From Vicingaceae bacterium (GTDB lineage Bacteria > Bacteroidota > Bacteroidia > Flavobacteriales_E > Vicingaceae): a DNA stretch of 64,000 bases. Below, in pieces: positions 7,473-17,041 of this stretch. Both the position numbers and the translations under genes were made by a program. The notes under the pieces are model-generated. The model did no database searches, was not told the origin of the DNA, and was given only the letters and a program-made list of their open reading frames with translations. Every line of letters begins with the position of its first letter. Positions within the stretch are counted from its first letter, which is position 1. The stretch is from assembly GCA_028336925.1 (NCBI GenBank), contig JAOKVV010000001.1, positions 105,188 to 169,187 of the forward strand, read 5' to 3'.

Positions 7473-9080
7473 TTATGGGGTAATATTCCAGTCAATTTTT
7501 TTATCCCAATTGGATCGAATAGTAATTTCACCTTCATAAAGCGCTGCTTTTTCGGGTAACTGCTTCTTACTAAAATCACCTGTATCCCATTTTCCATTTT
7601 TATTAGAATCGAAAATTACTTTTAAAGTATAGGTGCCACTATTTAAATTGTTGAAATCAATTGTTTCATTATTGGTTATGATTGAACTAGCTATAAGTTG
7701 TTTTGAGGAGTTAGAGAGCTGTATGATTAATGGTATGTCTGCACCTTCCATTACACTGTTTAGGGTAACTGATAAATTACCATAGTCCTTATATTCAGTG
7801 GTTTTAAAGTTGGAGTAAATAGTGTCGTTAATTCTTCCAAAAATATCTATAAATGCTCCTGGTAGTGCTACAATTTGATAAGAGCTTGCTTCATTTATCT
7901 GCGTACTCAATATGGCTTTTTTTGAATATGGCTCTTTTAGGCTAACGGAGAAATCTGTAATTACAGAATCTATTGTTAATGAAATTTTGGTGGTATCAAT
8001 TCTGGTTAACGGAGTTGAGAAGACGATTGAGATAGGTTTACTAATCTTGTGATTACCTTGCGGGAATGATTGAATTGATTCAAGTAAGGTGTCTGATTCT
8101 GGTAGAGGTAATATAGAAGCTTCAATTGTGTCTATGGGTTGATTGCTGACCAATACCTCAACAAGAAATGAACTGCTATCAGAGCGTGTGAAAAAGAAAT
8201 CTACTGTATCCTTTACGGGGTATATTTTCTTAAAAAAGTCTGATTTATTTATTTGATTAGTTAGTGGACGAATATCAATGGTGTCGGCAGGTCGATTTAA
8301 TATAAGTTGTAAGGTATTATTTTTAATGGCTGATTTTTTAAGGTATTGGGGTTGTTTGTCTTCTAAAAATCCAAAGAGTTTTACTCCTAAGGTGTCGCCC
8401 GTAACTTTTACTAGATCTTTTTTGAATGCAATTAATTCATTAGCCTGATCAAATTTATAGTTTCGGTTTTTATCTTCCAATGCAAATAAAAGATAAGAAC
8501 CTTCTTTTATATTCCTAATTAAAAACTCTCCAGAGCTATTTGTTTTAGAAATATATCGAGGTAATTTTAAATAAGGGGTAGAGTCGGCTGGCTCATCATA
8601 GAGCATTACTAATACTTCTTTAAGAGGTTCAATGGTGAAAGCGTCTAAGGCAAGGCCGCTTAATTTTAAGGTGTCAATATTTTTTCCAGTTGAAAAAGCA
8701 TATTGATAATTTGGCAATTCATTTCCTTCGTGATTGTCTTTTATTGCGCTCCCGAAATTAAAGGAGTAAGTCGTGTTTTCGAGTAGCGTATCATTAAGTT
8801 GTATAACAATTGTTTTGCCCTTTAGTCTAACATTAGGTTGGTAGTCTAAAGGTGGCGAAATGGTTAATTCTTCTGAAATGTTATTTAGCTGAATGTACTC
8901 ATCGAAGGTAATTTCTATCTCGTTAGACTTAAATAAAGTGCTTTGATTTTCAGGAAACTCTCTTATTACAACAGGGGGTGTAGTGTCTCTTTCTCCGCCT
9001 GTTGGTGATACCACTTGTGCACAGCTAAATAAGATGAGACCAATAATAGGGAATAATAAAAATGACCGTTTAAATTGCAT
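7473..9080 (-). CDS. Big_5 (Ig-like) domain lipoprotein
   Basis: 535 residues. Signal peptide with lipobox (LFSCAQ, Cys20), then the family hallmark VSPTGGERDTTPPVV and a Big_5/SbsA-type Ig-like domain (about 33-130). A carboxypeptidase-regulatory-like beta fold follows (about 185-225, DKNRNYKFD), and the C-terminus has a second such repeat (DSNKNGKWDTG). These DxNxNxxxD segments look like calcium-binding loops. Outer-membrane lipoprotein of a family common in Bacteroidota, function unknown. Its start overlaps the stop of the upstream msrC by one base, so the pair is co-transcribed. Confidence 0.82.
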   Translation of the reverse strand: MQFKRSFLLFPIIGLILFSCAQVVSPTGGERDTTPPVVIREFPENQSTLFKSNEIEITFDEYIQLNNISEELTISPPLDYQPNVRLKGKTIVIQLNDTLLENTTYSFNFGSAIKDNHEGNELPNYQYAFSTGKNIDTLKLSGLALDAFTIEPLKEVLVMLYDEPADSTPYLKLPRYISKTNSSGEFLIRNIKEGSYLLFALEDKNRNYKFDQANELIAFKKDLVKVTGDTLGVKLFGFLEDKQPQYLKKSAIKNNTLQLILNRPADTIDIRPLTNQINKSDFFKKIYPVKDTVDFFFTRSDSSSFLVEVLVSNQPIDTIEASILPLPESDTLLESIQSFPQGNHKISKPISIVFSTPLTRIDTTKISLTIDSVITDFSVSLKEPYSKKAILSTQINEASSYQIVALPGAFIDIFGRINDTIYSNFKTTEYKDYGNLSVTLNSVMEGADIPLIIQLSNSSKQLIASSIITNNETIDFNNLNSGTYTLKVIFDSNKNGKWDTGDFSKKQLPEKAALYEGEITIRSNWDKKIDWNITP

Positions 9081-9562
9081 TAAATAACGCTTTCAATTAG
9101 TTTAATTACTTCATTAAGATAATGATGATCTGTGCCGTCAAAAGTAGCTAATTCCTCACTATCAATATCAAGTACTAAGGCTACTTCTCCGTTTTTAAAT
9201 GCAGGAAGTACTATTTCTGACTTAGAGTCAGAGCTACATGCAATGTGTCCGGGAAATTCTTCTACGTTTTCAACAATAATTGTTTCTTGTTTTTCCCAAG
9301 CAGCTCCACACACTCCTTTACCTTTTTTAATTCTTGTACAAGCTATTGGCCCTTGGAATGGTCCCAGAACTAATTCATCATCTTTCACAAAATAAACACC
9401 GACCCATAAAAAATTGAATGCTTGCTTTAGTGCAGCCATCAAGTTGGAGATGTTTGCAATACAATCAGTTTCGCCTGTGATTAAGCCTTTTAATTGCGGG
9501 ATTAAATCAGCGTATTGTGTTGCTTTGTCTGCTTGTTTATTAATGATTAGTACTTCGCTCAT
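9080..9562 (-). CDS. msrC: Free methionine-(R)-sulfoxide reductase (GAF domain)
   Basis: 160 residues forming one GAF domain. Cys75, Cys85 (KGKGVCGAAW) and Cys109 (HIACSSDSKSEIVLP) have the same spacing (10 and 24) as the three redox cysteines of E. coli fRMsr (84, 94, 118), so this is the enzyme rather than a regulatory GAF protein. It reduces free methionine-R-sulfoxide in the cytoplasm with thioredoxin-type reductants. It starts 24 nt downstream of the comF stop and may be in the same transcript. Confidence 0.93.
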   Translation of the reverse strand: MSEVLIINKQADKATQYADLIPQLKGLITGETDCIANISNLMAALKQAFNFLWVGVYFVKDDELVLGPFQGPIACTRIKKGKGVCGAAWEKQETIIVENVEEFPGHIACSSDSKSEIVLPAFKNGEVALVLDIDSEELATFDGTDHHYLNEVIKLIESVI

Positions 9563-9586
9563 GCATAAATTTTAGTACAAAAGTAA

Positions 9587-10285
9587 TCATAAAGCAACAG
9601 CTATAGTAGCTATCGAAACTTTTGTGCCGGGTACTTTTAGGATGGCTGATGCACATGCTTCTAATGTAGATCCAGTTGTTAAAACATCGTCAATCAGTAA
9701 GATGTGTTTGTTTTTAATTTTATCTGATTGAATTACTTCAAATACGTTTTCTACATTTTTCCAACGATCATATCGAAGTTTCCTTGTTTGACTCTCTGTT
9801 TCAACTACTTTTTTTAAATAGTTACTTTCCCATGGGATCATTAATCTACTTGCCATCCCTTCCGCTATAAAATCAGACTGGTTATACCCCCTTAATTCTT
9901 TCTTTTTTGGGTGAATAGGAACAGGAATAATTAGGTCTATATTTGATATAAATTGACTGTCTACTAAATCGTTAGCATACAATACTCCGAGTACATTTCC
10001 AATTTCTTTTTTACCTTTATATTTAAAATGGTGCATCATGCTTTGCACTGTGCTACCTTGCTTAAAATAGACATAGGAACAAGCTCTCTCAACGGAAATT
10101 TTACCCCAAAAAACACGCTCTGTTAAATTATCACGCTCCAAATGACTGTTTGTTAACGGTAAACTTCCGATACAAGAAATACAGATATACGTTTCTTTTT
10201 TTAAGAGTGTTTGGCCACAGCCACTGCAATTTCTTGGAAAGAAAAGGCTATTAAAACCTCTTTTAAAATCACTCAAAATGGTCAA
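9587..10285 (-). CDS. comF: ComF family phosphoribosyltransferase-like protein
   Basis: 232 residues. The N-terminal zinc-finger-like Cys pairs (Cys20/23, Cys35/38) are followed by a PRTase fold with the PRPP-binding loop LLIDDVLTTGSTLE near residue 200 and LRGYNQSD in the middle. ComF is needed for DNA uptake in competent bacteria, but homologues occur in many non-competent species. No ATG fits: translation must begin at TTG 10285 or at the in-frame TTG three codons later. Likely first gene of the comF-msrC-lipoprotein operon. Confidence 0.88.
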   Translation of the reverse strand: MTILSDFKRGFNSLFFPRNCSGCGQTLLKKETYICISCIGSLPLTNSHLERDNLTERVFWGKISVERACSYVYFKQGSTVQSMMHHFKYKGKKEIGNVLGVLYANDLVDSQFISNIDLIIPVPIHPKKKELRGYNQSDFIAEGMASRLMIPWESNYLKKVVETESQTRKLRYDRWKNVENVFEVIQSDKIKNKHILLIDDVLTTGSTLEACASAILKVPGTKVSIATIAVAL

Positions 10286-10288
10286 GTT

Positions 10289-10318
10289 TTTGTTTAACTC
10301 AAAATAGAATTACCTTTG
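10289..10318 (+). promoter_or_regulatory. Bacteroidota-type promoter for the coiled-coil gene
   Basis: -33 TTTG (10289-10292), 18-nt spacer, -7 TACCTTTG (10311-10318), matching TTTG/TAnnTTTG of the Bacteroidota primary sigma factor. It lies in the 60-nt gap between comF and the divergent gene at 10346. Confidence 0.6.
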
Positions 10319-10345
10319 ATTCTTCGATTAAAATAAATAGTAACT

Positions 10346-11266
10346 ATGGATATTCCATCTAAAGAAAACAATAACAACAAGATAAATAATATTTTAATTC
10401 TACTGGTTGTTTTGTTGGCCATTTTTTGTGGTGTTTTGTTGTGGCAATACTTTGAGTTGAGAAATCAAAATTCAAATAAGGGCTCTGAAATAGAAGTATT
10501 GAATGATGAGCGTACAGAACTTCAGACAGAATTAGAAGAAATGTTGGTTGATTTTGATTTGATGGAGACGGATAATGATTCTATGAGGGCAGAGCTTACT
10601 AACCGTAGGAATGAGATTGAAGATTTGTTATCTAAGGTAAAGGATAAGGACTTTGCTATTTATAAATTACGCAAGGAAACAACAACGCTTCGCACAATAA
10701 TGAAGGGTTATGTAGTTACGATTGATTCTTTAAATACATTAAATGTTGGACTTAAAGTGGAGAATTCAGAAGTGCGTGAAAGACTTTCTAGCGAACGCAG
10801 AACCAATAGGTCGCTTCAAGAAAAAAACGACGGGTTAAGCAGCAAGGTAGCTTTAGCTTCCAGATTGAAGACAACAAATATTACTGCCTTTGGTGTGCGT
10901 TTGAAGAGAGATATGACTGGAAAAGAAACTGATCGGGCAAATAAGACGGATAAAATTAGGGTGTGTTTCGATATAGATGAAAATAGGATTACAGCTTCAG
11001 GAAGTAAAAACTTATTTATTCGAATTATAGCTCCTGATGGCCAGATACTTTCTAAAGGATTGTCGGATAATTTTAGGGTTGAGTTTGAGGGACAGAAAGG
11101 AGTGTTTTCTGATAAGAAAACAATTGACTACACTAATTCTTCAACGAATGTTTGTTTGGATTATGCAAGAGACAGCGAAACAATTGATTTCTTAGCAGGC
11201 GTTTACTACATTACTATTTATGCAGAAGATTATGAAATTGGTAACGTGGAATTGGACCTAAAGTAG
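10346..11266 (+). CDS. Membrane-anchored coiled-coil protein, unknown function
   Basis: 306 residues. Short polar N-terminus, one membrane helix (about 17-37), a long coiled coil (about 45-170; EVLNDERTELQTELEEM and later heptads) and a C-terminal beta domain (about 175-306) with VRVCFDIDENRI-like strands. Resembles uncharacterised Bacteroidota proteins often mislabelled as chromosome-partitioning proteins because of the coiled coil. Most likely the C-terminal domain sits in the periplasm. It converges on the SprA-like gene with a 1-nt gap. Confidence 0.7.
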   Translation: MDIPSKENNNNKINNILILLVVLLAIFCGVLLWQYFELRNQNSNKGSEIEVLNDERTELQTELEEMLVDFDLMETDNDSMRAELTNRRNEIEDLLSKVKDKDFAIYKLRKETTTLRTIMKGYVVTIDSLNTLNVGLKVENSEVRERLSSERRTNRSLQEKNDGLSSKVALASRLKTTNITAFGVRLKRDMTGKETDRANKTDKIRVCFDIDENRITASGSKNLFIRIIAPDGQILSKGLSDNFRVEFEGQKGVFSDKKTIDYTNSSTNVCLDYARDSETIDFLAGVYYITIYAEDYEIGNVELDLK

Positions 11267-11267
11267 T

Positions 11268-14200
11268 TTAGAAAAAAGCTCTCAACTGCATTCCCCCTGT
11301 ATGAATTGTATTTATATTTTCTGATTTACGGCCACTATAATTAACGCTAAGTTGAAGGACCTTGGATAAGTTTCTTTGAAGGTTTAAACTCCAAGTAGTG
11401 TTTCCCCCTGCCTGCAAGCCTTCTAGCATTTCAAACGACAAAGCGCTATTGGAACCGCTGTTGAAGTCAATAGATATGAAACGAATGTCAATGGTAAAGG
11501 TTCCTTTTCCAGCTTTACTGTATTGCATTTCGGTTCCTACAGACCTCGTGAATGCTCGTTCTTCTCCTAATCGGTTATTTTTATCGGTATAGGAACCTAA
11601 TAGGCTAAGACGAAATGCAACACCTGGTTGGTAGCTAATTCTCGGTTCTAGTTCAAGACTTTCGATGTTGAAATTTCTTGCAGGAAATAATTCAGATGTA
11701 TTTGATTTGTTGTTCCAGGCAACAATACTATTAAAGGTGATGGAATTTGTAGCGTTGTATCGGCTTCTTATTTCTCTATTTTCACTTGACCTACTTTCTA
11801 CTCCATTCGTTAATAGACTTTTACTCTTATTGGTTTGGTAAAATAGGTCAGTGCCAAATTTTGTTCCTAATCGATTAATATAAAATGTATTGGAAATGGT
11901 GGACCCAACTGAAACTAGCGTTGAATCGTCTATAGGTGTAACGAATGGATTATAAATATCTTCATTTCTGCTTGTTTTGCGTTCTGCTCGATAGGCTGTT
12001 TTGTTTGATAATTTGGAAATAACCCCTAAAAGGCCTTTTTTGTCATTAAAAAACACCTCAGGTCGAATAAAAATAACCTGATTAAATTGATTGCTATACA
12101 CTTTTACATACTCGTTTGTAGGGGTAAAAATTCTGATATAATTTGCTTGAAATGAATTGTTTTCTCCTGCTATTTCAAATTCATTAAGTTCTTTTACTCC
12201 GTTGTTGTTGTAGTCGTTCCAAAGATATATTCCTTGCCCATCTGCCACCTTTAAATATGAAAACTCACGCTTATTCTCTAAGCCTGAACTAATTTCATAG
12301 AAGGTATTCGAGCTTATAAATCCTTTTAATGCTTTAAGGTCATATTCTAACCGACCAATCAAAGTGTTTTCAGGTGTTAATTCTGACAAAGTGGAGTCTA
12401 CAAGTTTTAACCGTCTGTAGGTTGCTTGCCCTTTTAGTCTGCCTTTTTGGTTTTTTGCTAACAGAAAGAGTAAGCTAAATTCTTCCGCTTTATTAGCTAA
12501 ATCTAATCGGGTGTCAGTTGGTAAATAGTCAAATCGCTGTGAATAACTAATTTCATAGCTGTTGGTTGATGTGTCTGCAGTTTTAATAAATGCTTTCCAC
12601 TCTAGTTTATCATTACTAGCCTTGCTAATTCTATTGCTATCGAGTCTAAAATAAGCTTTCTCTTGATCACCGTAAACTCCAATAATAAACTTACTAATCC
12701 CTTTAGATATAGTTGTATAATGCCTCAAAAAATATGAATTGGTAACTCCTTCGGTGGTTAAGAGACTTCCATCAGATTTTATTTCAAATCCATTTTTCTT
12801 GTACAAACCCCTGTAAGCATGCTTGAGTCCTTGATAGCTATTTTCATTTTTAAAGAAGCTAAAGTTATATACTAGTTGGCCATTATTACCAAACTCTAAG
12901 CCTGAATAAGCCGAACCTAATTGCTGACTTCCTTGTAGATTTAGTGAAGAAAGATTCCAGTCACGCTCAAACTCTACATCTCTGTATCGCTCTATTGGGT
13001 TAAAGTTTGCTCCACGTTGCTCATAGTGCAGCCCGCCTAAAAATGAAGTATTGCTTTTTCTTTTTTTGTTGATGATAGATTTATGGTCTAACTGGATATC
13101 AAAACCGTATCCATTGTCATCTTGGTCATCTTTATTTGAAAATGTATTGAGATCGCGTCTAGTTAGCGCACCTTCTATGTTAATGGTGGTTGTTTTTCCA
13201 ATAAGATAGGTTGCGCCAATAGTAGCCATTTGTGTTCTCTTAGGACTGATAAGTTGTATGAAAGGAATAAAGTTTCCTTGTTTAACTCCTCCTACCGGAG
13301 CTACCCACTTAAAAACACGTCCATTTGCAGCACTTTGAATTCTTACGTAATCTCCCTCTCCTGCAGAAACTTCTGAGAACTGCACTCGAAATTTTGCACT
13401 ATCAGGATCAATGGAATACACTAGAATATTAGTAAATCCTAAACTATCAATTTGTTTATAAAGTACTTGGTCGTTTTCAAACTCTTCTATTGTATCAATA
13501 CCTGAAACTAATGCAAGCTCTAAGCTATCTCCTATCGAACTTAATAGTTGTTTATTAGAGCTATTTAACTCCTGCAGTAGGGGTTGATTTTTATTGTCTT
13601 GTTCAGAATAAATATTAAAGCGTACGCTCAAATTCTTCTTTTCAAAGGTTTGATTACTATAGACTAATGATCGAGCATAGTTCCTTTCTGCGTATTGAAA
13701 TTCTGCAATAATTCTTGAATCTTTAGTGATTAATTGATTAGGAGTAAAAGTAACTTCACCTGTATTATAATCAATGATGTAATCGAAGTCTTGGCCTCTT
13801 TTCATCAACTGGCCATTCAAAAATATTTTTTCAGTTCCGGAAAGGATAATTATAAAGGTCTCATTTTCTGCACCTCTGAGTCTAAATGGTCCTTGATTTC
13901 CCTCTGTCCCGATTCCTCCATTTGGCTGGCCGTTACTGAGTACATTTCTTGCAAATTTACCCCGTGATACAGCTGCACTTATTTCAGATTTTAGCACAGC
14001 TCTATCCGTTTCTTTTTTGTCTGTATTCTTGTCAAGAAAAAATTGAGCTTTAATACTTCCTCCTTGTACCTTTTTATCAAAGTTCATAAAGTAGCTATTC
14101 GGTCTCTGCATCCGAAAGTCTCCTGCTGTTAGCTCAAATTGATCATTATACAGTTGGATGAATACTTGGTCAAACTCTCGTAATTGTTGTGTATTACCTT

Positions 14201-14762
14201 CTGCTTGTATCGGAATATTGTCATCACTAATAACAGCTCTAATACTGATATCTTCAGTTAACTTTCCGGATAATTGTAGGTCTAAATTGGAATTTACAGA
14301 TAGGTTTTGATTGTTGCCAAAAGAGATACCTCGAGATATACTACCACTTTTATTAAGTCCACCAAGGTCAAATTCATTTTCCCGATTTTCGTCTGGTCGA
14401 ATGCTGTAGAAGTTAGGCAGTCCTGGATCTTCTAATTGTATGTTTTTAATATCTTGATTTTTGTAAACAGCGTTAAAATCAAAATCAATGAAACGATAGG
14501 AAATGCTAAGTGTTTGGTTAAATAAGCTACTGTCAAATATAATTAGCTGAGAGGATATGTAATCGATTTTGAATTGAGTATCATTTAGAGGTAATTCCTT
14601 AAAAAGTAGAAGTTCGCTATTTGCTGCTATGGATAAGCTGTCTAGCTGTATGCTGTCATTGGTCACTTTTATTTCTTTTTCTACATAGGTAGAAAGCTCT
14701 TGTCCTTGGCTTTGTAAACCAACAAATAAGAGAAGTACAGAAATTAGGTGATAAATTTTCAA
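11268..14762 (-). CDS. Large SprA-like outer membrane protein
   Basis: 1164 residues. Signal peptide (about 1-20, ending SQGQ), a beta-rich N-terminal region, then GSISRGISFGNNQNLSVNS and QLSGKLTEDISIRAVISD followed by PIQAEGNTQQLREFDQVFIQ (about residues 140-205). These match the style of repeats in SprA, the T9SS translocon channel, although SprA is about twice as long. The rest alternates strands and ends GMQLRAFF with a terminal Phe, as outer-membrane barrels do. The start must be TTG 14762, preceded by AAAGGA 7 nt upstream, an unusually good ribosome site for this group. A paralogue related to SprA rather than SprA itself. Confidence 0.72.
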   Translation of the reverse strand: MKIYHLISVLLLFVGLQSQGQELSTYVEKEIKVTNDSIQLDSLSIAANSELLLFKELPLNDTQFKIDYISSQLIIFDSSLFNQTLSISYRFIDFDFNAVYKNQDIKNIQLEDPGLPNFYSIRPDENRENEFDLGGLNKSGSISRGISFGNNQNLSVNSNLDLQLSGKLTEDISIRAVISDDNIPIQAEGNTQQLREFDQVFIQLYNDQFELTAGDFRMQRPNSYFMNFDKKVQGGSIKAQFFLDKNTDKKETDRAVLKSEISAAVSRGKFARNVLSNGQPNGGIGTEGNQGPFRLRGAENETFIIILSGTEKIFLNGQLMKRGQDFDYIIDYNTGEVTFTPNQLITKDSRIIAEFQYAERNYARSLVYSNQTFEKKNLSVRFNIYSEQDNKNQPLLQELNSSNKQLLSSIGDSLELALVSGIDTIEEFENDQVLYKQIDSLGFTNILVYSIDPDSAKFRVQFSEVSAGEGDYVRIQSAANGRVFKWVAPVGGVKQGNFIPFIQLISPKRTQMATIGATYLIGKTTTINIEGALTRRDLNTFSNKDDQDDNGYGFDIQLDHKSIINKKRKSNTSFLGGLHYEQRGANFNPIERYRDVEFERDWNLSSLNLQGSQQLGSAYSGLEFGNNGQLVYNFSFFKNENSYQGLKHAYRGLYKKNGFEIKSDGSLLTTEGVTNSYFLRHYTTISKGISKFIIGVYGDQEKAYFRLDSNRISKASNDKLEWKAFIKTADTSTNSYEISYSQRFDYLPTDTRLDLANKAEEFSLLFLLAKNQKGRLKGQATYRRLKLVDSTLSELTPENTLIGRLEYDLKALKGFISSNTFYEISSGLENKREFSYLKVADGQGIYLWNDYNNNGVKELNEFEIAGENNSFQANYIRIFTPTNEYVKVYSNQFNQVIFIRPEVFFNDKKGLLGVISKLSNKTAYRAERKTSRNEDIYNPFVTPIDDSTLVSVGSTISNTFYINRLGTKFGTDLFYQTNKSKSLLTNGVESRSSENREIRSRYNATNSITFNSIVAWNNKSNTSELFPARNFNIESLELEPRISYQPGVAFRLSLLGSYTDKNNRLGEERAFTRSVGTEMQYSKAGKGTFTIDIRFISIDFNSGSNSALSFEMLEGLQAGGNTTWSLNLQRNLSKVLQLSVNYSGRKSENINTIHTGGMQLRAFF

Positions 14763-14894
14763 CAGAAGATCCTTTAATGACCGTAAATAAACGGAAAATT
14801 AAGCTTTTTAGTGAGTCTGCTGTGGCATTACTTTCTAGTCCAAAAATTAATGCAGAAATTCACAGCTTAAATTCAAAGTGAAAATATATAAGAG

Positions 14895-15662
14895 ATGAAA
14901 AGAATTATATCCTATAACGTTAATGGCATTAGAGCAGCAATGAAAAAAGGACTGGTTGATTGGATGGATGCCGCACAGCCCGATGTGATGTGTTTTCAAG
15001 AAACAAAGGCAAATGCTGATCAGGTAGAATTAGCTGATTTTGAGAAATTAGGATATAAGACATATTGGTATTCAGCACAGAAAAAAGGATATAGTGGTGT
15101 GGCGATTTTTTCAAAAGATGTACCCCTGCATGTAGAATATGGAATGGGAATTGAAAAGTATGATTTTGAAGGGCGTGTAATTCGTGCAGATTATGAAGAT
15201 TATTCTGTGATCAGTGTTTATATGCCTTCCGGTAGTTCTGGTGATGAGCGACAAGCATTTAAAATGGAGTGGCTAGCCGACTTTAAAAATTACATTGATG
15301 AATTGAAAAAGGCGATTCCTAATTTGGTAATCTGTGGAGATTATAATATCTGCCATACTGCAATTGATATACACAATCCTACTCGAAATGGCAATACATC
15401 AGGGTTCTTGCCTGAGGAGCGAGAGTGGGTAACGGAATTCATTAACAGCGGATTCATAGATTCTTTTAGAGTTTTTAACCAAGAACCTCATAATTATTCT
15501 TGGTGGACTTACCGTGCAGGGGCAAGAGGTAAAAATCTAGGTTGGCGTATTGATTATCATATGGTAAGTAGCACGTTAGAAGAAAAAATGACGCGTGCGG
15601 CTATTTTGCCAGAGGCAAAGCACTCTGACCATTGCCCTGTTTTGTTGGAGTTGGATTTTTAA
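14895..15662 (+). CDS. xth: Exodeoxyribonuclease III
   Basis: 255 residues of the exonuclease III/AP endonuclease family (EEP fold). Catalytic elements are intact: SYNVNGIRA (Asn), FQETK (metal-binding Glu), GDYNICH (Asp/Asn), WRIDY and the terminal SDHCPV (His). Acts in base-excision repair at abasic sites and as a 3'-5' exonuclease. Single gene, divergent from the SprA-like gene. Confidence 0.95.
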   Translation: MKRIISYNVNGIRAAMKKGLVDWMDAAQPDVMCFQETKANADQVELADFEKLGYKTYWYSAQKKGYSGVAIFSKDVPLHVEYGMGIEKYDFEGRVIRADYEDYSVISVYMPSGSSGDERQAFKMEWLADFKNYIDELKKAIPNLVICGDYNICHTAIDIHNPTRNGNTSGFLPEEREWVTEFINSGFIDSFRVFNQEPHNYSWWTYRAGARGKNLGWRIDYHMVSSTLEEKMTRAAILPEAKHSDHCPVLLELDF

Positions 15663-15757
15663 ATAGTATCAAGTTATGGCTGTTTAAAACTATTTTTGGG
15701 CATAAAATCTGCTATGAATAAAAGGTTAATATTTGTACTGATATAAATTAGTAATTT

Positions 15758-16759
15758 ATGATGAGTAAGAAAATTATTATTCCAATTCTGATGGCTGCCT
15801 TTTTTGTAGGGTGTGTTCCGGCAAAAAAGCATGAAGAATTAATGCAACGTAGAACGGCTTGCGAGGAGCAAAGCACCATATTAAAGGAGCAAGTTCGGGA
15901 GTTAGAAGAACAAATAACAGAAATTCAATCAAAGTTTGATGACTACGAGCGAAGATTAAAAGGATTGCAAGGAGATACGACTGTTCAAGGGAAATCATTG
16001 AGAACGCTAACAAAAAATTATGATAAGCTCAATGAAACTTATGATCTTTTATTAGAAAAAAATAGAGAATTGTTGGCAGGCAATGCCGCTGATAACAAAA
16101 GGTTGTTTGGTAACTTACAAGATGCTGAAGGTAAGTTACAGGAGCAAAAGGACGCATTAGACCGATTAAGTTTAAGTTTAAAAGAAAAGGAGAAAAATCT
16201 TGAAAAACTAACTTTTGATTTGGAAGATAGAGAGGCGAAAGTAGCTGAATTGCAAAAAATTCTGTCGGATAAAGATTCTATTGTTAATGCGTTAAGAATG
16301 AAAGTGCAAGATGCATTACTTGGTTTTGAAAATGAAGGCCTAACAATCGAGAAGAGAAATGGGAAGGTGTATGTTTCATTAGATGAAAGTTTGCTTTATA
16401 AATCAGGGAGTTACAGTATAGACCCGAAAGGCCAAGAAGTGTTGAAAAAATTAGCAGTGGTGTTAGAGCAAAATACAGATATCAATATTTTGGTAGAAGG
16501 GCACACAGATAATGTTCCTTTAAAGAGTTCAGGCCCTATTTCAGACAACTGGGATTTAAGTGTTAGAAGAGCAACCGCGGTAGTAAAGATTATAACTGAA
16601 AACAGCAAAGTAAATCCAAGTAGATTGACAGCTGCAGGTAGAGGAGAGCACGTTCCGATTGCTTCAAATAACACGAAGGAGGGTAGAACCCAAAATAGAA
16701 GAACTGAAATTATTTTAACGCCGAAATTAGACGAGCTTTTTGAGATTTTAGGAGAATAA
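15758..16759 (+). CDS. OmpA-family peptidoglycan-binding lipoprotein
   Basis: 333 residues. Lipoprotein signal (FFVGCVPA; lipidated Cys near 19), a long coiled coil (about 25-180) and a C-terminal OmpA domain (about 205-325) with VEGHTDNVPL, the NWDLSVRRA helix and GRGEHVPIASN...NRRTEI. Anchored in the outer membrane by lipid and binding peptidoglycan through the OmpA domain. Two adjacent ATG codons (15758, 15761) are possible starts. Confidence 0.9.
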   Translation: MMSKKIIIPILMAAFFVGCVPAKKHEELMQRRTACEEQSTILKEQVRELEEQITEIQSKFDDYERRLKGLQGDTTVQGKSLRTLTKNYDKLNETYDLLLEKNRELLAGNAADNKRLFGNLQDAEGKLQEQKDALDRLSLSLKEKEKNLEKLTFDLEDREAKVAELQKILSDKDSIVNALRMKVQDALLGFENEGLTIEKRNGKVYVSLDESLLYKSGSYSIDPKGQEVLKKLAVVLEQNTDINILVEGHTDNVPLKSSGPISDNWDLSVRRATAVVKIITENSKVNPSRLTAAGRGEHVPIASNNTKEGRTQNRRTEIILTPKLDELFEILGE

Positions 16760-16780
16760 CAAGCACTATTTTTTAGTGTA

Positions 16781-16816
16781 TAAAGGCTGAATCATTTTTG
16801 AATTCAGCCTTTATTG
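16781..16816 (+). terminator. Rho-independent terminator
   Basis: A 12-bp perfect stem (TAAAGGCTGAAT / ATTCAGCCTTTA, 9-nt loop) 21 nt after the OmpA-family gene. Symmetric enough to work in both directions. Confidence 0.75.
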
Positions 16817-17041
16817 TAGACTGTTCAGTTGGCCATTTGATCGTTAATGATTAGGCCAAATAATAAAGAGGAGCTAATTATCTGATTTCCTTAAAAAGTT
16901 ATGGTAAATCTGATTGATCCATTTGGGACCAATTTTTTCTTCCCGATGGGCAGAGGAATCAGGTAGGGTCGGTGTTAAATTTATTCAGCTCAAAAAAATT
17001 TAAACGATAAAAAAGATCGTCCAATAGTTTTTTATAAATAG

